The notes: generated by a model not told the origin, from the sequence alone. A stretch of DNA of 64,000 bases from Bosea sp. F3-2 (GCF_008253865.1 NZ_CP042331.1:3878001-3942000), one strand, 5' to 3'; counted from the stretch's first letter, positions 1 to 9,290 are shown. Program-made: numbers and translations.

Positions 1-662
1 AGCGTCAGTTCGAGCGTCAGCTCCTCGTCGTCGACGGTGAAGCGCAGCGAGGCGATCGTCTCGTCGAAGAGCCGGTTCCAGGCGGCGGCGCCCGTCATCG
101 ACTTCTCGTGGAACAGCGCCTCGATCTGATCGTCGAGCTGGTGCGGCTTGTCCTTGGCGAGATCGTCGATCCAGGGCTTCCAATGCGAAAGGGGAGCCGC
201 ACCCGCGACCTTGGCCATCACCTCGGGGGCGATGCGGTTGAGCTCGAGTTCGAAGAACAGCAGCTCGGTGATCGCGGCATTTACCTTGTCCTGCGTATCG
301 CCATAGAACTTGGCGCGCTGCGGGTCGGTGGTGTCGCCGGAATAGACGAGGCCGGCATAGGCGCCGATCCGTCCGAGCAGATCGCTCAGGCCCTCATAGC
401 GCTTGACCGCTTCCGCGAGCGTCTCGCTGCCGTCCGGCTGGGCTGCGAGATCGGCGAGCTTGCCGCGATAGTGCTCTGCGAGCGCCTGCGCCTCAGAGAG
501 CGCCCGCCCGAGATCGCTCTTCAGCTCCGGCGAATCGACACCCGGATAGAGATGGCTCAGATCCCATTCCGGCAGTTCGCCGAGCGTCCTGGCCGGTTTG
601 GCCACCCCCGCCTTGGCGCCGGAGCGCCGGATCATCTGCCAGATCGTCTCTTGGAAGCTCAT
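1..662 (-). CDS. M3-family oligoendopeptidase (PepF-like), 3' part outside window
   Basis: Only the first 220 or so residues are in the window; the gene continues past base 1. Reading the minus strand from the ATG at 662 gives MSFQETIWQMI and then WDLSHLYPGVDSPEL, the N-terminal signature of oligoendopeptidase F-type M3B zinc peptidases. Those enzymes cleave short peptides in the cytoplasm. The HEXXH zinc motif lies in the C-terminal half and cannot be checked here. A GAGGTG Shine-Dalgarno-like stretch precedes the ATG at suitable spacing, which supports this start. The gene is divergent from the sigma-54 regulator at 863. No signal peptide is seen, consistent with a cytosolic peptidase. Confidence 0.85.
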   Translation of the reverse strand, partial: MSFQETIWQMIRRSGAKAGVAKPARTLGELPEWDLSHLYPGVDSPELKSDLGRALSEAQALAEHYRGKLADLAAQPDGSETLAEAVKRYEGLSDLLGRIGAYAGLVYSGDTTDPQRAKFYGDTQDKVNAAITELLFFELELNRIAPEVMAKVAGAAPLSHWKPWIDDLAKDKPHQLDDQIEALFHEKSMTGAAAWNRLFDETIASLRFTVDDEELTLELT

Positions 663-862
663 TCGCTCGACACCTCGGCGCACTGACTTAGGCTCCCTCC
701 ATAGGCCGGGCTCCGCCCGCGGATCAACGCCGGTGCGACCGCCGGTGTGCGCCGGGGTTTAAATCCCGCTTAACCCTTCTGGCCGAGGATGCCCCAGAAC
801 GGAACAGGTGATTCCGTCGGCACAAAGCATTTCTTTGATATTGCATCATCTTTCGAGGTGTC

Positions 863-2359
863 ATGACCGCCACCGTCCTCGTCGTCGACGACGATCCCGT
901 CCAACGCCGCCTGCTCGACGCGATGCTGAAGCGCTTCGGCTACGAGGTGATCGTGGCCGAGGACGGCAAGGCAGCGGTCGCCCTCTTCGGCGGGCCGGAT
1001 GGCGAACGGATCGACGCCGTCGTGCTCGACCTGCAGATGCCGGGCCTCGACGGCATGGGCGTGCTGGCCAATCTGCGCGAGCGCGGCATCGAGACCCCGA
1101 TCATCGTCCAGACCGCGAACGGCTCGATCGAGACCGTCGTCGCGGCGATGCGTGCCGGCGCGGCCGATTTCGTGGTGAAGCCGGTCGGCGCCGAGCGCTT
1201 GCAGGTCTCGCTCAAGAACGCGCTGAAGCTCGGCGCGCTCGAACATGAGCTGCGCTACATCAAGCACCGCGCCTCGAACACGCTGGGTTTCCGCGACCTC
1301 GCAACCAAGAGCCCCGACATGGGGCGCGTCGTCCGCCTCGCCGAGCGCGCGGCGAAGTCCAACATCCCGGTCCTGATCGAAGGCGAATCCGGCGTCGGCA
1401 AGGAAGTTCTGGCCCGCGCCATCCAGGGCTCCAGCGACCGCCGGGGCAAGCCCTTCGTCACGGTCAATTGCGGCGCGATTCCGCATAATCTCGTCGAGTC
1501 GATCCTGTTCGGCCATGAGAAGGGCGCCTTCACCGGCGCAACCGAGCGCCATCTCGGCAAGTTCGTCGAAGCCAATGGCGGCACGCTCTTCCTCGACGAG
1601 GTCGGCGAATTGCCGCTCGACGCCCAGGTCAAACTGCTGCGCGCCATCCAGGAAGGCGAGGTCGATCCGGTCGGCGGCAAGAAATCCGTGCGCGTCGACA
1701 TCAGGCTGATTTCCGCCACCAACAAGAGTCTGCTGGATCAGGTGAAGCGCGGCGAGTTCCGCGAGGACCTCTACTACCGCCTCAACGTCTTCCCGATCAC
1801 GCTGCCGCCGCTGCGCCAGCGCCGCGAGGACATCGCCGATCTGGCGCGCGGCTTTCTCGCCCGCTTCGCCGCCGAAGAGGGGCGCAAGCTCAGCGGCATC
1901 ACCCGGGAAGCCATCGCGCTGATCAGCAGCTACGACTGGCCGGGCAATGTACGCCAGCTCGAAAACGCGGTGTTCCGGGCCGTGGTCCTCGCCGATGGCG
2001 ACGAGCTCGATATCAGCGAATTCCCCCAGATCGCCGCGCAGATGGAGGGCTACGATGTCAGCATTCCGCCGGCACCGGCCCCGATCGCCCGCGGCGAGGC
2101 GCAGGGCGAGCCGCCGCCGCGCATCATCCAGATGCCGGTGCGCGACCCCAACGCGCTCGAACTCGTCGCCGGCTCCGACATGCGCAAGCTCGACGAGCTG
2201 GAGCGCGAGATCATCACCTTCGCGCTGGCGCATTACCGCGGACACATGTCCGAGGTCTCGCGCAAGCTCGGCATCGGCCGCTCGACGCTCTATCGCAAGC
2301 TCAAGGAATACGGGCTGATCGACAGCGAGAACGGCCCCGATGAAACCGACGCGGCCTGA
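863..2359 (+). CDS. sigma-54-dependent NtrC-type response regulator
   Basis: 498-residue, three-domain activator. The receiver domain is residues 1-120, with the DDD acidic pocket at 9-11, phosphoacceptor D56 in VVLDLQMP, and the conserved lysine in VVKPVG. The AAA+ domain has Walker A GESGVGKE (K180), the sigma-54 contact loop GAFTGA (residues 221-226) and Walker B FLDEVGE (D245-E246). A Fis-type helix-turn-helix lies near the C-terminus (MSEVSRKLGIGRSTLYRKL). The family hydrolyses ATP to open sigma-54 promoters when phosphorylated. No histidine kinase is adjacent, so the partner is unknown. The envelope genes downstream (transpeptidase, DUF882 protein) are possible targets, but that is inference. 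A long open frame on the opposite strand here is a GC-bias shadow. Confidence 0.95.
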   Translation: MTATVLVVDDDPVQRRLLDAMLKRFGYEVIVAEDGKAAVALFGGPDGERIDAVVLDLQMPGLDGMGVLANLRERGIETPIIVQTANGSIETVVAAMRAGAADFVVKPVGAERLQVSLKNALKLGALEHELRYIKHRASNTLGFRDLATKSPDMGRVVRLAERAAKSNIPVLIEGESGVGKEVLARAIQGSSDRRGKPFVTVNCGAIPHNLVESILFGHEKGAFTGATERHLGKFVEANGGTLFLDEVGELPLDAQVKLLRAIQEGEVDPVGGKKSVRVDIRLISATNKSLLDQVKRGEFREDLYYRLNVFPITLPPLRQRREDIADLARGFLARFAAEEGRKLSGITREAIALISSYDWPGNVRQLENAVFRAVVLADGDELDISEFPQIAAQMEGYDVSIPPAPAPIARGEAQGEPPPRIIQMPVRDPNALELVAGSDMRKLDELEREIITFALAHYRGHMSEVSRKLGIGRSTLYRKLKEYGLIDSENGPDETDAA

Positions 2360-2464
2360 GCCACGTCTAATGAATGCAGTGGCCTGTTGCGCCGCCGCAT
2401 CTTGTTTCAACCAACCGAGTCACGCAGGAAGAGCGCGACTTCGGCAGCTATCGGGAAAGCGACC

Positions 2465-4375
2465 ATGCCTCCTCGCCATTGGGCGAAACTGACCTCGGCA
2501 TCCGCCCTGGCCATCATGATGGGATGCCTCCCGCTCCGTGCCGAAACGCCGGTTCAGATCGACGCCACGCTCGGCGTTCCGCTGCCCGAGCAGCCGGAGC
2601 TGAAGCTGCTCGATTCGGAGCGCACCGCCTCCCCGCCAGCCCCGATCGCGCATTCCGGCGCCGCCTCCGAGCCGGAGATCGTCACCGGCACGGTTTCGGC
2701 CGGCGGCCCGCGCGATCCGGCCAAGCTCGACGCCACCGCGCCGGTGGAGGCCGAGGAGGAGCCGGTCACGCTCGACATCCCGGCGATCGAGATGCCGGCA
2801 ACCGACCCCGCGCTGGTGCCGGCCTCCAAGGCCGTCGAGCCAGTGGCGCCTGCACCGCAGACCGGGCCGCTGCAAAGCGTCGAGCCGCTGGTGCCGCCGC
2901 CCGAAATCCCGAAGGTCGTCGTCACGTTGCCGCCGGGCCTCGAATTCGCCGCGGCCGTGGCCGAACACCTTCAGGATGCGGTTGCGGTGCACCGGCTATC
3001 CGAGCGCGAGCGCAACGAGATCATCGCCGCCTATCAGGCCAACGAGAACAAGCCGTTCTGGATCGACGGCAAGGGCTGGAACGAGGCGGGCAAGCGCATC
3101 GTCGCGCAGCTCGGCCGCGCCGGCGAGGATGGCCTGCGTCCGGGCGACTACCCCCTCCCCGCTTTCGAGGCGAGCGACAAGGCCAAGCTGGCCGAGGCCG
3201 ATATCCGCCTCTCGGCGCTCGCCGTGCTCTATGCCCGCGATGCCCGCGGCGGCCGCATCGACCCGCGCCGGCTCTCGAAGCTGATCACGCCGACCCTCTA
3301 TCTGCCCTCGGCCACCGAAGTGCTCTCCGAGCTCGCCGGCGCGGCGGATGCCGGCGCCGTGCTCGCAGCCTACAACCCGCCGCATGAGGGCTACCAGCGC
3401 CTCAAGGCCAAGCTCGCGGAGATGCGCGAGCATCTCGACGACACGCCGCTGGTGCGCATTCCCGCCGGCCCGGCGCTCAAGCTCGGCATGCGCGACGAGC
3501 GCGTCCCGCTGGTGCGCGCACGCCTCGGCCTCGGCCCGAGCGAGGAGCCGGTCTTCGACCGCTCGACCTCGCTGGCGCTGGCCGATTTCCAGAAGAAGGC
3601 CGGGCTGCCGGCCAATGGCATCCTGAGCGAGCGCACGCTCGCGGCGCTCGGCAAGCCAGCGAGCGCACGCGGCGAGGAGGACATCGTCGCCCAGATGGAG
3701 CGCTGGCGCTGGCTGCCGCCCGATCTCGGCACCGACCACATCATGGTCAATGTGCCGGAGATGCGCGTGCGCGTGATCCGCTCCGGCAAGGTGGTGCATG
3801 AAGCCCGCACGATCATCGGCAAGCCGGAATCGGCGACGCCCATCTTCTCGCACAAGATGGACCACGTCATCGTCAACCCGTCCTGGTACGTGCCGCCTTC
3901 GATCCTGAAGAAGGAGTTCCTGCCGGGGCTCGCTGCCGATCCGGACTATGCCGCCAAGCGCGGCTATGTCGTCACCCGCACCAGGGGCGGCGGCGTCTCG
4001 GTGCGCCAGCCGCCCGGCGAGCGCAATGCGCTCGGCTGGATCAAGTTCATGTTCCCGAACGAGCACGCGGTCTATCTGCACGACACGCCGAATCGCCGGC
4101 TCTTCGCCGGCGAGCGGCGGGCGCTCAGCCATGGCTGCGTGCGCGTCGAGAACCCGTTCGCGCTGGCGGATCAGGTCCTCGGCCCGGAATGGACGCATGA
4201 GCGGCTGAAGCGCCTGATCGGTTCGGGCGAGCGGCGAATCAATCTGCCGCAGCCGCTGCCGATCCATCTCGTCTACAACACGATCGTCGTCGGCGCGGAC
4301 GGCCATGTCACCCGCTTCGACGATGTCTACGGCTTCCACCGCCTCGTCCGGCAGGCGCTCGAACAACGTGGCTAA
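2465..4375 (+). CDS. YcbB/LdtD-like L,D-transpeptidase
   Basis: 636-residue exported cell-wall enzyme. The ATG at 2465 is chosen because it is preceded by GGGAAAG and starts a signal peptide (MPPRHWAKLTSASALAIMMG); an in-frame upstream start at 2387 would bury that signal. After a Pro/Ala/Glu-rich linker comes a scaffold region, then a peptidoglycan-binding repeat (around LADFQKKAGLPANGILSERT) and a YkuD domain with the catalytic motif SHGCVRV (H556, C558). The family forms 3-3 peptide cross-links in peptidoglycan or attaches proteins to it. The proline-rich region of about 100 residues may span the periplasm. It lies just downstream of the sigma-54 regulator and ends at a clear terminator. 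Confidence 0.92.
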   Translation: MPPRHWAKLTSASALAIMMGCLPLRAETPVQIDATLGVPLPEQPELKLLDSERTASPPAPIAHSGAASEPEIVTGTVSAGGPRDPAKLDATAPVEAEEEPVTLDIPAIEMPATDPALVPASKAVEPVAPAPQTGPLQSVEPLVPPPEIPKVVVTLPPGLEFAAAVAEHLQDAVAVHRLSERERNEIIAAYQANENKPFWIDGKGWNEAGKRIVAQLGRAGEDGLRPGDYPLPAFEASDKAKLAEADIRLSALAVLYARDARGGRIDPRRLSKLITPTLYLPSATEVLSELAGAADAGAVLAAYNPPHEGYQRLKAKLAEMREHLDDTPLVRIPAGPALKLGMRDERVPLVRARLGLGPSEEPVFDRSTSLALADFQKKAGLPANGILSERTLAALGKPASARGEEDIVAQMERWRWLPPDLGTDHIMVNVPEMRVRVIRSGKVVHEARTIIGKPESATPIFSHKMDHVIVNPSWYVPPSILKKEFLPGLAADPDYAAKRGYVVTRTRGGGVSVRQPPGERNALGWIKFMFPNEHAVYLHDTPNRRLFAGERRALSHGCVRVENPFALADQVLGPEWTHERLKRLIGSGERRINLPQPLPIHLVYNTIVVGADGHVTRFDDVYGFHRLVRQALEQRG

Positions 4376-4377
4376 AA

Positions 4378-4406
4378 TGGGCCCGCCACAAGGCGGGCGC
4401 CTTTTT
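4378..4406 (+). terminator. Rho-independent terminator after the L,D-transpeptidase gene
   Basis: GCCCGCC (4381-4387) and GGCGGGC (4392-4398) form a perfect 7-bp GC stem with a 4-nt loop, followed within two bases by a run of five T. It sits three bases after the transpeptidase stop codon. Confidence 0.85.
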
Positions 4407-4553
4407 GCCATGATCCGTCTTTAGCCACCTCGTCCCAGTATTTTCTGGCGCAGCGATTGTCGGCTCGCTAACGAGCCGTTAACGCTTCTCCGCAACTGTT
4501 CGTTCACGTTCATCGTACCGCTTCGGCGGGGGCACCGAGACGGGTCAGACAGA

Positions 4554-6359
4554 TTGGGCAGGATCACCGCCAAGCTTGCAGGATGGTTGCCGTCCGGCTC
4601 AAGGCCAGCCATGCGGCGCGTCCTGACCCTCGGCATGGCCTGCGCCGCCTCGTTCCTGGCCGTTCGCAGCACGCAGGATGCCATCGCCAACGGCGATACC
4701 CGCACGATCACCATCCGGCACATGCACACCAAGGAGGAGACGACCATCACCTTCAAGCGTGATGGCCGCTACGACTCTTCGGCGCTGGAGAAGCTGAACT
4801 GGGCCTTGCGCGACTGGCGCAGCGACGAGCCGATCCGCATGGATCCGCGCCTGTTCGACGTCGTCTGGGAGGTGCAGCGCCAGCTCGGCTCCGACCAGCC
4901 CTTCCACGTCGTCTCCGCCTATCGCTCGCCTAATACTAACGCCATGCTGCGCCGGCGCTCGCGCGCGGTCGCCAAGCACAGCCAGCACATGCTCGGCAAG
5001 GCGATGGACTTCTACCTGCCCGACGTTCCCACGGCGCGCATCCGCGAGATCGGCATGCGGCTCCAGCGCGGCGGCGTCGGCTTCTACCCCAACGCCCACA
5101 CCCCCTTCGTCCATCTCGATGTCGGCTCGGTCCGCTCCTGGCCGCGCATGACCCGCGACCAGCTCGTGCGCCTCTTCCCGGACGAGAAGACCGTCCATAT
5201 TCCGGCCGACGGCCAGCCCCTTGCCGGCTACGAGCTCGCCAGGGCCGAAATCCTCTCGGGCGGCGGCTCGGTCGGCGGCTATGCGGTCGCCGATGCCGAC
5301 GAGGGCGCTGTCGCGGCCTCCGGCGGCAAGAGCCTGTGGGCCTCGCTCTTCGGCGGCGACGACGAGGAGGCCGATGCCCGGCCGACCCGCGGCCGCCGCA
5401 GCGCGCCACGCCAACAGCCGGCCGTCATGGCCTATGCCAGCCCCGGCTATGCCGACAGCAACGCCGGCGATGGTGGCCGCTTCGCCGTCGCCATGGCACC
5501 GGAGCCGACGACGCGGGCGCTCACGCGCGAACGCTCCGAGCGGCTCGCTCCGCAGACCGCCGCAGCGCCGCCTCCTGCGGCGGCCGCCGCAGCCCCGGCT
5601 CCGGAGCCAACCGCCCTGCCCACGCCGCCGCAGCAGCGTGCGCCTGAGAACAGGCCGCAGCTTATGGATGCGCCGCTGCCGCTGGCCCGGCCGCGCGGCC
5701 TCTCCCTGCCGGGCGACGACCCGGTCCAGATCGCGGCCCTGCCCGCGACCGGCGGCGCGCTCGCCTTCGCGCCGCAATCGGGCGCTGCGGCCGACCCGCG
5801 TCTCATCCTCGCCTCGCTGCCGCCACGGCGGCCTGACGAGATGGTCGCGGCAACCACCCTCGCCCTTGCCGCCAGCCCCGCCGGCAGCCCGACCAATGCA
5901 CCGTTGCCGCCAATCCGGCCGACGGCGCTCGCCGACGCCGCCATCGCCGCTCTGCGCGGCACCGGCGTCCCGGATCAGACGCCCGCTACGGCGCCGGAGG
6001 GCCGCCTTGTTACAGCCGCGCTACCCCCTGTCCGGCCGCGCGAAGGCGGCGTCACCTTCGTTCCGGCCAGCCAGCGCTCTGTCGCTGTCACAGTTGAGCC
6101 CGAAGAACCTGAGGACATGGATCGCTCCGGCCTGAAATCGCTGTTCGCGACGGTCGCGCGCACCAGCGTATCGCCGGGCAAGCCGGTCAATGTCGCGACG
6201 GCGCGCGCCAGGACCACCGGCCCCTCGGCCACCCCGATCGCCGGCCCGAGCCCGGCCGCCGCGCTCGGCTTCAGCCATGCCGATTCCGGCGCCCCCAAGC
6301 CGGGCGCCTTCAGCGGCCCAGCCGTGCGCCCGCTGCCGACGAGCTTCGTGCAGAACTGA
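4554..6359 (+). CDS. DUF882/M15-like murein peptidase-related protein with long low-complexity tail
   Basis: 601 residues from a TTG at 4554; an ATG at 4611 (MRRVLTLGMACAASFLAV) would start directly at the signal sequence and is equally likely, since neither has a strong Shine-Dalgarno. Residues of about 60-210 form a DUF882/YcbK-type domain related to M15 zinc D,D-carboxypeptidases: VVSAYRSP, KHSQHMLGKAMDF and FVHLDVG carry the expected His/Asp/His zinc ligands. The last 350 or so residues are Pro/Ala-rich and disordered, with repeated LPPxRP-type motifs (PLPLARPRG, SLPPRRPDE, PLPPIRPTA, ALPPVRPRE). These look like peptides that bind SH3 domains or other proteins. The role is probably envelope remodelling alongside the upstream transpeptidase; the enzymatic activity is unproven. 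Confidence 0.85.
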   Translation: MGRITAKLAGWLPSGSRPAMRRVLTLGMACAASFLAVRSTQDAIANGDTRTITIRHMHTKEETTITFKRDGRYDSSALEKLNWALRDWRSDEPIRMDPRLFDVVWEVQRQLGSDQPFHVVSAYRSPNTNAMLRRRSRAVAKHSQHMLGKAMDFYLPDVPTARIREIGMRLQRGGVGFYPNAHTPFVHLDVGSVRSWPRMTRDQLVRLFPDEKTVHIPADGQPLAGYELARAEILSGGGSVGGYAVADADEGAVAASGGKSLWASLFGGDDEEADARPTRGRRSAPRQQPAVMAYASPGYADSNAGDGGRFAVAMAPEPTTRALTRERSERLAPQTAAAPPPAAAAAAPAPEPTALPTPPQQRAPENRPQLMDAPLPLARPRGLSLPGDDPVQIAALPATGGALAFAPQSGAAADPRLILASLPPRRPDEMVAATTLALAASPAGSPTNAPLPPIRPTALADAAIAALRGTGVPDQTPATAPEGRLVTAALPPVRPREGGVTFVPASQRSVAVTVEPEEPEDMDRSGLKSLFATVARTSVSPGKPVNVATARARTTGPSATPIAGPSPAAALGFSHADSGAPKPGAFSGPAVRPLPTSFVQN

Positions 6360-6484
6360 GCGGTCAGGCGCCCGTCATGCCCAGGCTTGACCTACGGCTA
6401 TCCGGTTCGTTTTGAGTACCGTCTTGGAAAGCACGATGGATCGAAGGCTCTCCAGAGAACAACGACGGAGATGACGGGTGGGGG

Positions 6485-6722
6485 AACCCCTCCCCCACCC
6501 ATCTCGGGCTTGCCCGAGATGGGCAGAGATGTGTGCCAAAGTCGGCAACAGCCGACTTTGGTGGGGAGGGGCAGGGGTGGGGGGCGAACGACTGGGTTCA
6601 ACGCTCACCAAGCGGAACCGCCCCCATCCCCATACCCTTCCCCACATCGAAGTCGGCTGTTGCCGACTTCGGCATCAGGAAATGCCCATCTCGGGCAAGC
6701 CCGAGATGGGTGGGGAAGGGAG
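6485..6722. repeat. mirrored pair of palindromic intergenic repeats
   Basis: Two blocks, about 6488-6570 and 6630-6722, are reverse complements of each other, and each contains two palindromes. The first is CCCATCTCGGGC with its mirror (6498-6523 and 6685-6710). The second is AAGTCGGC with its mirror (6538-6559 and 6649-6670). Both blocks are bounded by C- or G-rich stretches such as CCTTCCCC/GGGGAAGG. The whole could fold as a large cruciform. No protein is predicted; short open frames across it are repeat-derived. Confidence 0.8.
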
Positions 6723-6807
6723 GAGCCCGCACCGGCACCCGCTAGCGCGATGCGAACCGGACAGCTGTGGGCTTGCCCCGAGCATCTCGTGCCATAACCC
6801 CGAAGCC

Positions 6808-6854
6808 TCTTTCGGCCCGAGATTCTCGGGTCTCCCTGCGGTCGCCCGAGAATG
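6808..6854. repeat. half copy of the GTCATCCCGGGCGACCG repeat family
   Basis: Read on the minus strand this begins GTCATTCTCGGGCGACCG and continues through AGGGAGACCCGAGAATC. It matches the left arm of the full element at 26257-26361 (GTCATCCCGGGCGACCGAAG). The right arm is missing, so this looks like a decayed or partial copy. Confidence 0.6.
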
Positions 6855-6872
6855 ACCCCTTAGGTGGTTCGG

Positions 6873-7481
6873 CTACTCCCGGTCGATCGGCCAGGCCTTG
6901 AAGACATCGAGCGCCTCGCAGGCGCGCGCCTGCTCCGCCAGCGCCGGCCAGCGCTCCTCCGGCACGAATTCCGGGATCACGAAGCGGCAGAAGCCCCAGG
7001 CGATCGCCGCGGCGATGTCGCTCGGCAGCAGTTCCGGCCCCGCCGTCAGCTCACCCTCCTTCGCCGCCGTGTCGAGCAGGTCGAGCGCGGTGTGCAGCTG
7101 GCTCACGATCCGTTCCTGCCACGGCGCATAGCGCTGCGCCTCCGGCCGCTTGCGCTCGTACTCGACAGAGACCGCCTTGTCGGCCGCGACGATGCCGATG
7201 CCAGTGAGCGCAAGGTCACGCCGGCGCGCCACGCCCTCGATCGGGCGCAGCGAGCGGCCGGCGACATCCTCGAAATGCTGGATGATCAGCAGGGATTCGC
7301 TGATGACGATGCCATCGTCGGTGACGAGCGTCGGCGCCTTGATCAGCGGGTTGATCGCCCGGAAGGCGTCCATATGGCGGAACACCGAGACCGAGCGATG
7401 CTCGAACGGCACCTCCAGCAAGGTGCCGGTGATCGCCGCGCGGCGGACATAGGGGCTATCGAGCATTCCGACCAGCAGCAT
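6873..7481 (-). CDS. glutathione S-transferase family protein
   Basis: 202-residue cytosolic protein with a thioredoxin-like N-terminal domain (MLLVGMLDSPYVRRAAITGT, then the INPLIKAPTLV and ISESLLIIQHFE elements that bind the gamma-glutamyl part of glutathione) and an all-helical C-terminal domain. The order Pro (KAPTL) then E-S (ISES) is diagnostic for the GST fold. A strong AGGAGG Shine-Dalgarno lies just upstream of the ATG. The substrate is not predictable. It lies between the repeat block and the LysR gene and reads in the same direction as the latter, but the spacing of about 80 bases leaves co-transcription uncertain. Confidence 0.9.
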   Translation of the reverse strand: MLLVGMLDSPYVRRAAITGTLLEVPFEHRSVSVFRHMDAFRAINPLIKAPTLVTDDGIVISESLLIIQHFEDVAGRSLRPIEGVARRRDLALTGIGIVAADKAVSVEYERKRPEAQRYAPWQERIVSQLHTALDLLDTAAKEGELTAGPELLPSDIAAAIAWGFCRFVIPEFVPEERWPALAEQARACEALDVFKAWPIDRE

Positions 7482-7559
7482 CGCTTCCTCCTGACGATAA
7501 CCGCGCGACAGTGCCGAAACCGGCGGCGGAAGCCACGCGAATTCGCGTGATGCGCCGGA

Positions 7560-8552
7560 TCACGCCGCTTGATGTTCGCGCTTCACGGCGGGCGTCAGCT
7601 GGGCGCTCAGCGGCTCGTCCAGCCTGATGCCGCGCTGATGCGCCTCCATCTGGCAGGGATCCCAGTAAGGCGTGCCGCCGAAGCGCTCGACAAGCAGGTC
7701 GATCAGCACCCGGACCTTGCCGGGGACATAGGCTCCCGGCGGACGGACCACATAGAGCGCCCGCGTCGGCATGGGATAGTCGAGCAGGATCGGCTCGACC
7801 GCGCCGGAGCGGATCGCGTCGGAGGCGATGAAGGTCGGCAGCACGGCGAGCCCCAGCCCCGCCACCGCCCAGGACAGCAGCGTATCGCCATTGTCGGAGT
7901 GCATGCGCCCCGGCGGCCGCACCGTGATCCAGCGCTTGCCGGTACGGAACACCCAATCCTGATCATTCGTGCCGGTATAGAGCAGGCAGTCATGGTCGTT
8001 GAGATCGGCGGGAATGGCCGGGCGCCCGCGCCGCGTGAGATAGGCCGGGCTGCCGATCACCGTTGCATGGACTGGCGCGATGCGGCGGGCGATCAGGCTG
8101 GAATCCTTCAGCGAACCGATGCGGATCGCGACGTCGAAGCGTTCGCCGATCAGGTCGACATAGCGGTCGCTTGCCTGCACGTCGATCTCGAGCCGCGGAT
8201 ACATCTGGGCCAGCTCGCCCAGAAGTGGCGCGACATGCTTGGTGCCGAAGGTCAGCGGCATCGAGAGCCGCAATCGCCCGGCGACCCCGCCCGCCTGCTG
8301 CGCCACGGCCTCGCGCGCCTCGTCGAGCTCGGCCAGGATGCGCTCGCTGCGCGCCTTGAACTCCAGCCCGGCTTCTGTCGCGCTCACGCCGCGCGTCGTG
8401 CGGCTGAGCAGGCGCGTACCGAGCTCTTCCTCCAGCCGGCTCACGCGACGGCTGACGATCGATTTCGCCAGGCCGAGACTCTGCGCCGCCCGGCCGAAAC
8501 CACCGGCCTCGACCACGGCGATGAAGCTGCGGATGTCATCGAGTTCGGACAT
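7560..8552 (-). CDS. LysR-family transcriptional regulator, divergent from azoR
   Basis: 330 residues: an N-terminal winged helix-turn-helix (DIRSFIAVVEAGGFGRAAQS through VSRRVSRLEEELG), a linker helix and a type-2 periplasmic-binding-like effector domain (RLRLSMPLTFGTKHVAPLL, DVAIRIG, WAVAGLGLAVLP). GAGGAAC precedes the ATG. It is divergent from the azoreductase gene across a 114-bp gap, the classic layout for a LysR protein that controls its neighbour and itself. The subgroup resembles CrgA-type and quinone- or aldehyde-responsive regulators. The effector is unknown. Confidence 0.93.
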   Translation of the reverse strand: MSELDDIRSFIAVVEAGGFGRAAQSLGLAKSIVSRRVSRLEEELGTRLLSRTTRGVSATEAGLEFKARSERILAELDEAREAVAQQAGGVAGRLRLSMPLTFGTKHVAPLLGELAQMYPRLEIDVQASDRYVDLIGERFDVAIRIGSLKDSSLIARRIAPVHATVIGSPAYLTRRGRPAIPADLNDHDCLLYTGTNDQDWVFRTGKRWITVRPPGRMHSDNGDTLLSWAVAGLGLAVLPTFIASDAIRSGAVEPILLDYPMPTRALYVVRPPGAYVPGKVRVLIDLLVERFGGTPYWDPCQMEAHQRGIRLDEPLSAQLTPAVKREHQAA

Positions 8553-8666
8553 GAGTGTTCCTCAGGGTGCAACAGCTTGGTGCCGATTATGCGAATTCTG
8601 GTGCGATCCGTGAACCACTATCTTGCCGGGCATCGAAATCACTCCCGCCGAATAGGAAATTTCACC

Positions 8667-9272
8667 ATGGCTACCGCTCTTGTCCTCAACAGCAGCGCTT
8701 CAGGCACCGATTCGGTCTCCAGGCAGCTGGTCCAGTCCACGGTCTCCCGGCTGCGCGCCCAGAACCCCGGCGTGCATGTCGTCGAGCGCGACCTCGACGC
8801 CAACCCCATTCCGCATCTCAACGCCGAGACGACGGCCGCCGTGCGCGCCGGCATCAACGAGACTGCGGCGCAGCGCGAAGCGCTCGCCCTCTCCAACGCG
8901 CTGGTCGAGGAGCTGAAGGCTGCCGATACCATCGTCATCGGCGCGCCGATGTATAATTTCGGCATTCCTTCGACGCTGAAGAGCTGGTTCGACTACGTGC
9001 TGCGTGCCGGCATCACCTTCAGCTACAGCGAAGCCGGCCCGGAAGGTCTGCTCAAGGGCAAGCGCGCCATCGTCGTCGAGAGCCGCGGCGGCCTCTACAG
9101 CAGCGGCCCGGCCCAGTCGCTGGACTCCCAGGAGCCGCATCTGCGCACCATGCTCGGCTTCGCCGGCATCACCGACGTGACCTTCATCCGCGCCGAGAAG
9201 CTGGGCTATGGCCCTGAGGCGCGCGAGGAGGCGATCCGCAACGCCAACGCCGAGCTGGCCCTCGTCGCCTGA
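8667..9272 (+). CDS. azoR: FMN-dependent NADH-azoreductase
   Basis: 201 residues with the flavodoxin-like fold of AzoR/AcpD enzymes: LNSSASGTDSVSRQL at the FMN phosphate site, then PMYNFGIPSTLKSWFDYVLR and VVESRGGLYSSG, all hallmark segments. The family reduces azo dyes and quinones with NADH in the cytoplasm and is usually induced by electrophilic or thiol stress. The ATG at 8667 follows AGGAAAT. An in-frame open frame extends upstream across the LysR region but has no coding support. Probably regulated by the divergent LysR gene. Ends at a strong terminator. Confidence 0.95.
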   Translation: MATALVLNSSASGTDSVSRQLVQSTVSRLRAQNPGVHVVERDLDANPIPHLNAETTAAVRAGINETAAQREALALSNALVEELKAADTIVIGAPMYNFGIPSTLKSWFDYVLRAGITFSYSEAGPEGLLKGKRAIVVESRGGLYSSGPAQSLDSQEPHLRTMLGFAGITDVTFIRAEKLGYGPEAREEAIRNANAELALVA

Positions 9273-9290
9273 AGACGGCACAAGCTGAAG

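Noticed and set aside
770..2410. Long open frame (546 codons) opposite the sigma-54 regulator
   Set aside because: GC-rich third positions keep the antisense frame open; composition is His/Arg/Asp-rich with no family motif, while the plus-strand protein has complete domains.
6485..6722. Possible CRISPR array
   Set aside because: Repeats are inverted palindromes in only two blocks, with no regular spacers and no cas genes.
6375..6855. Several short open frames on both strands
   Set aside because: They are made of palindromic repeat sequence and have repetitive Pro/Ser/Arg composition.
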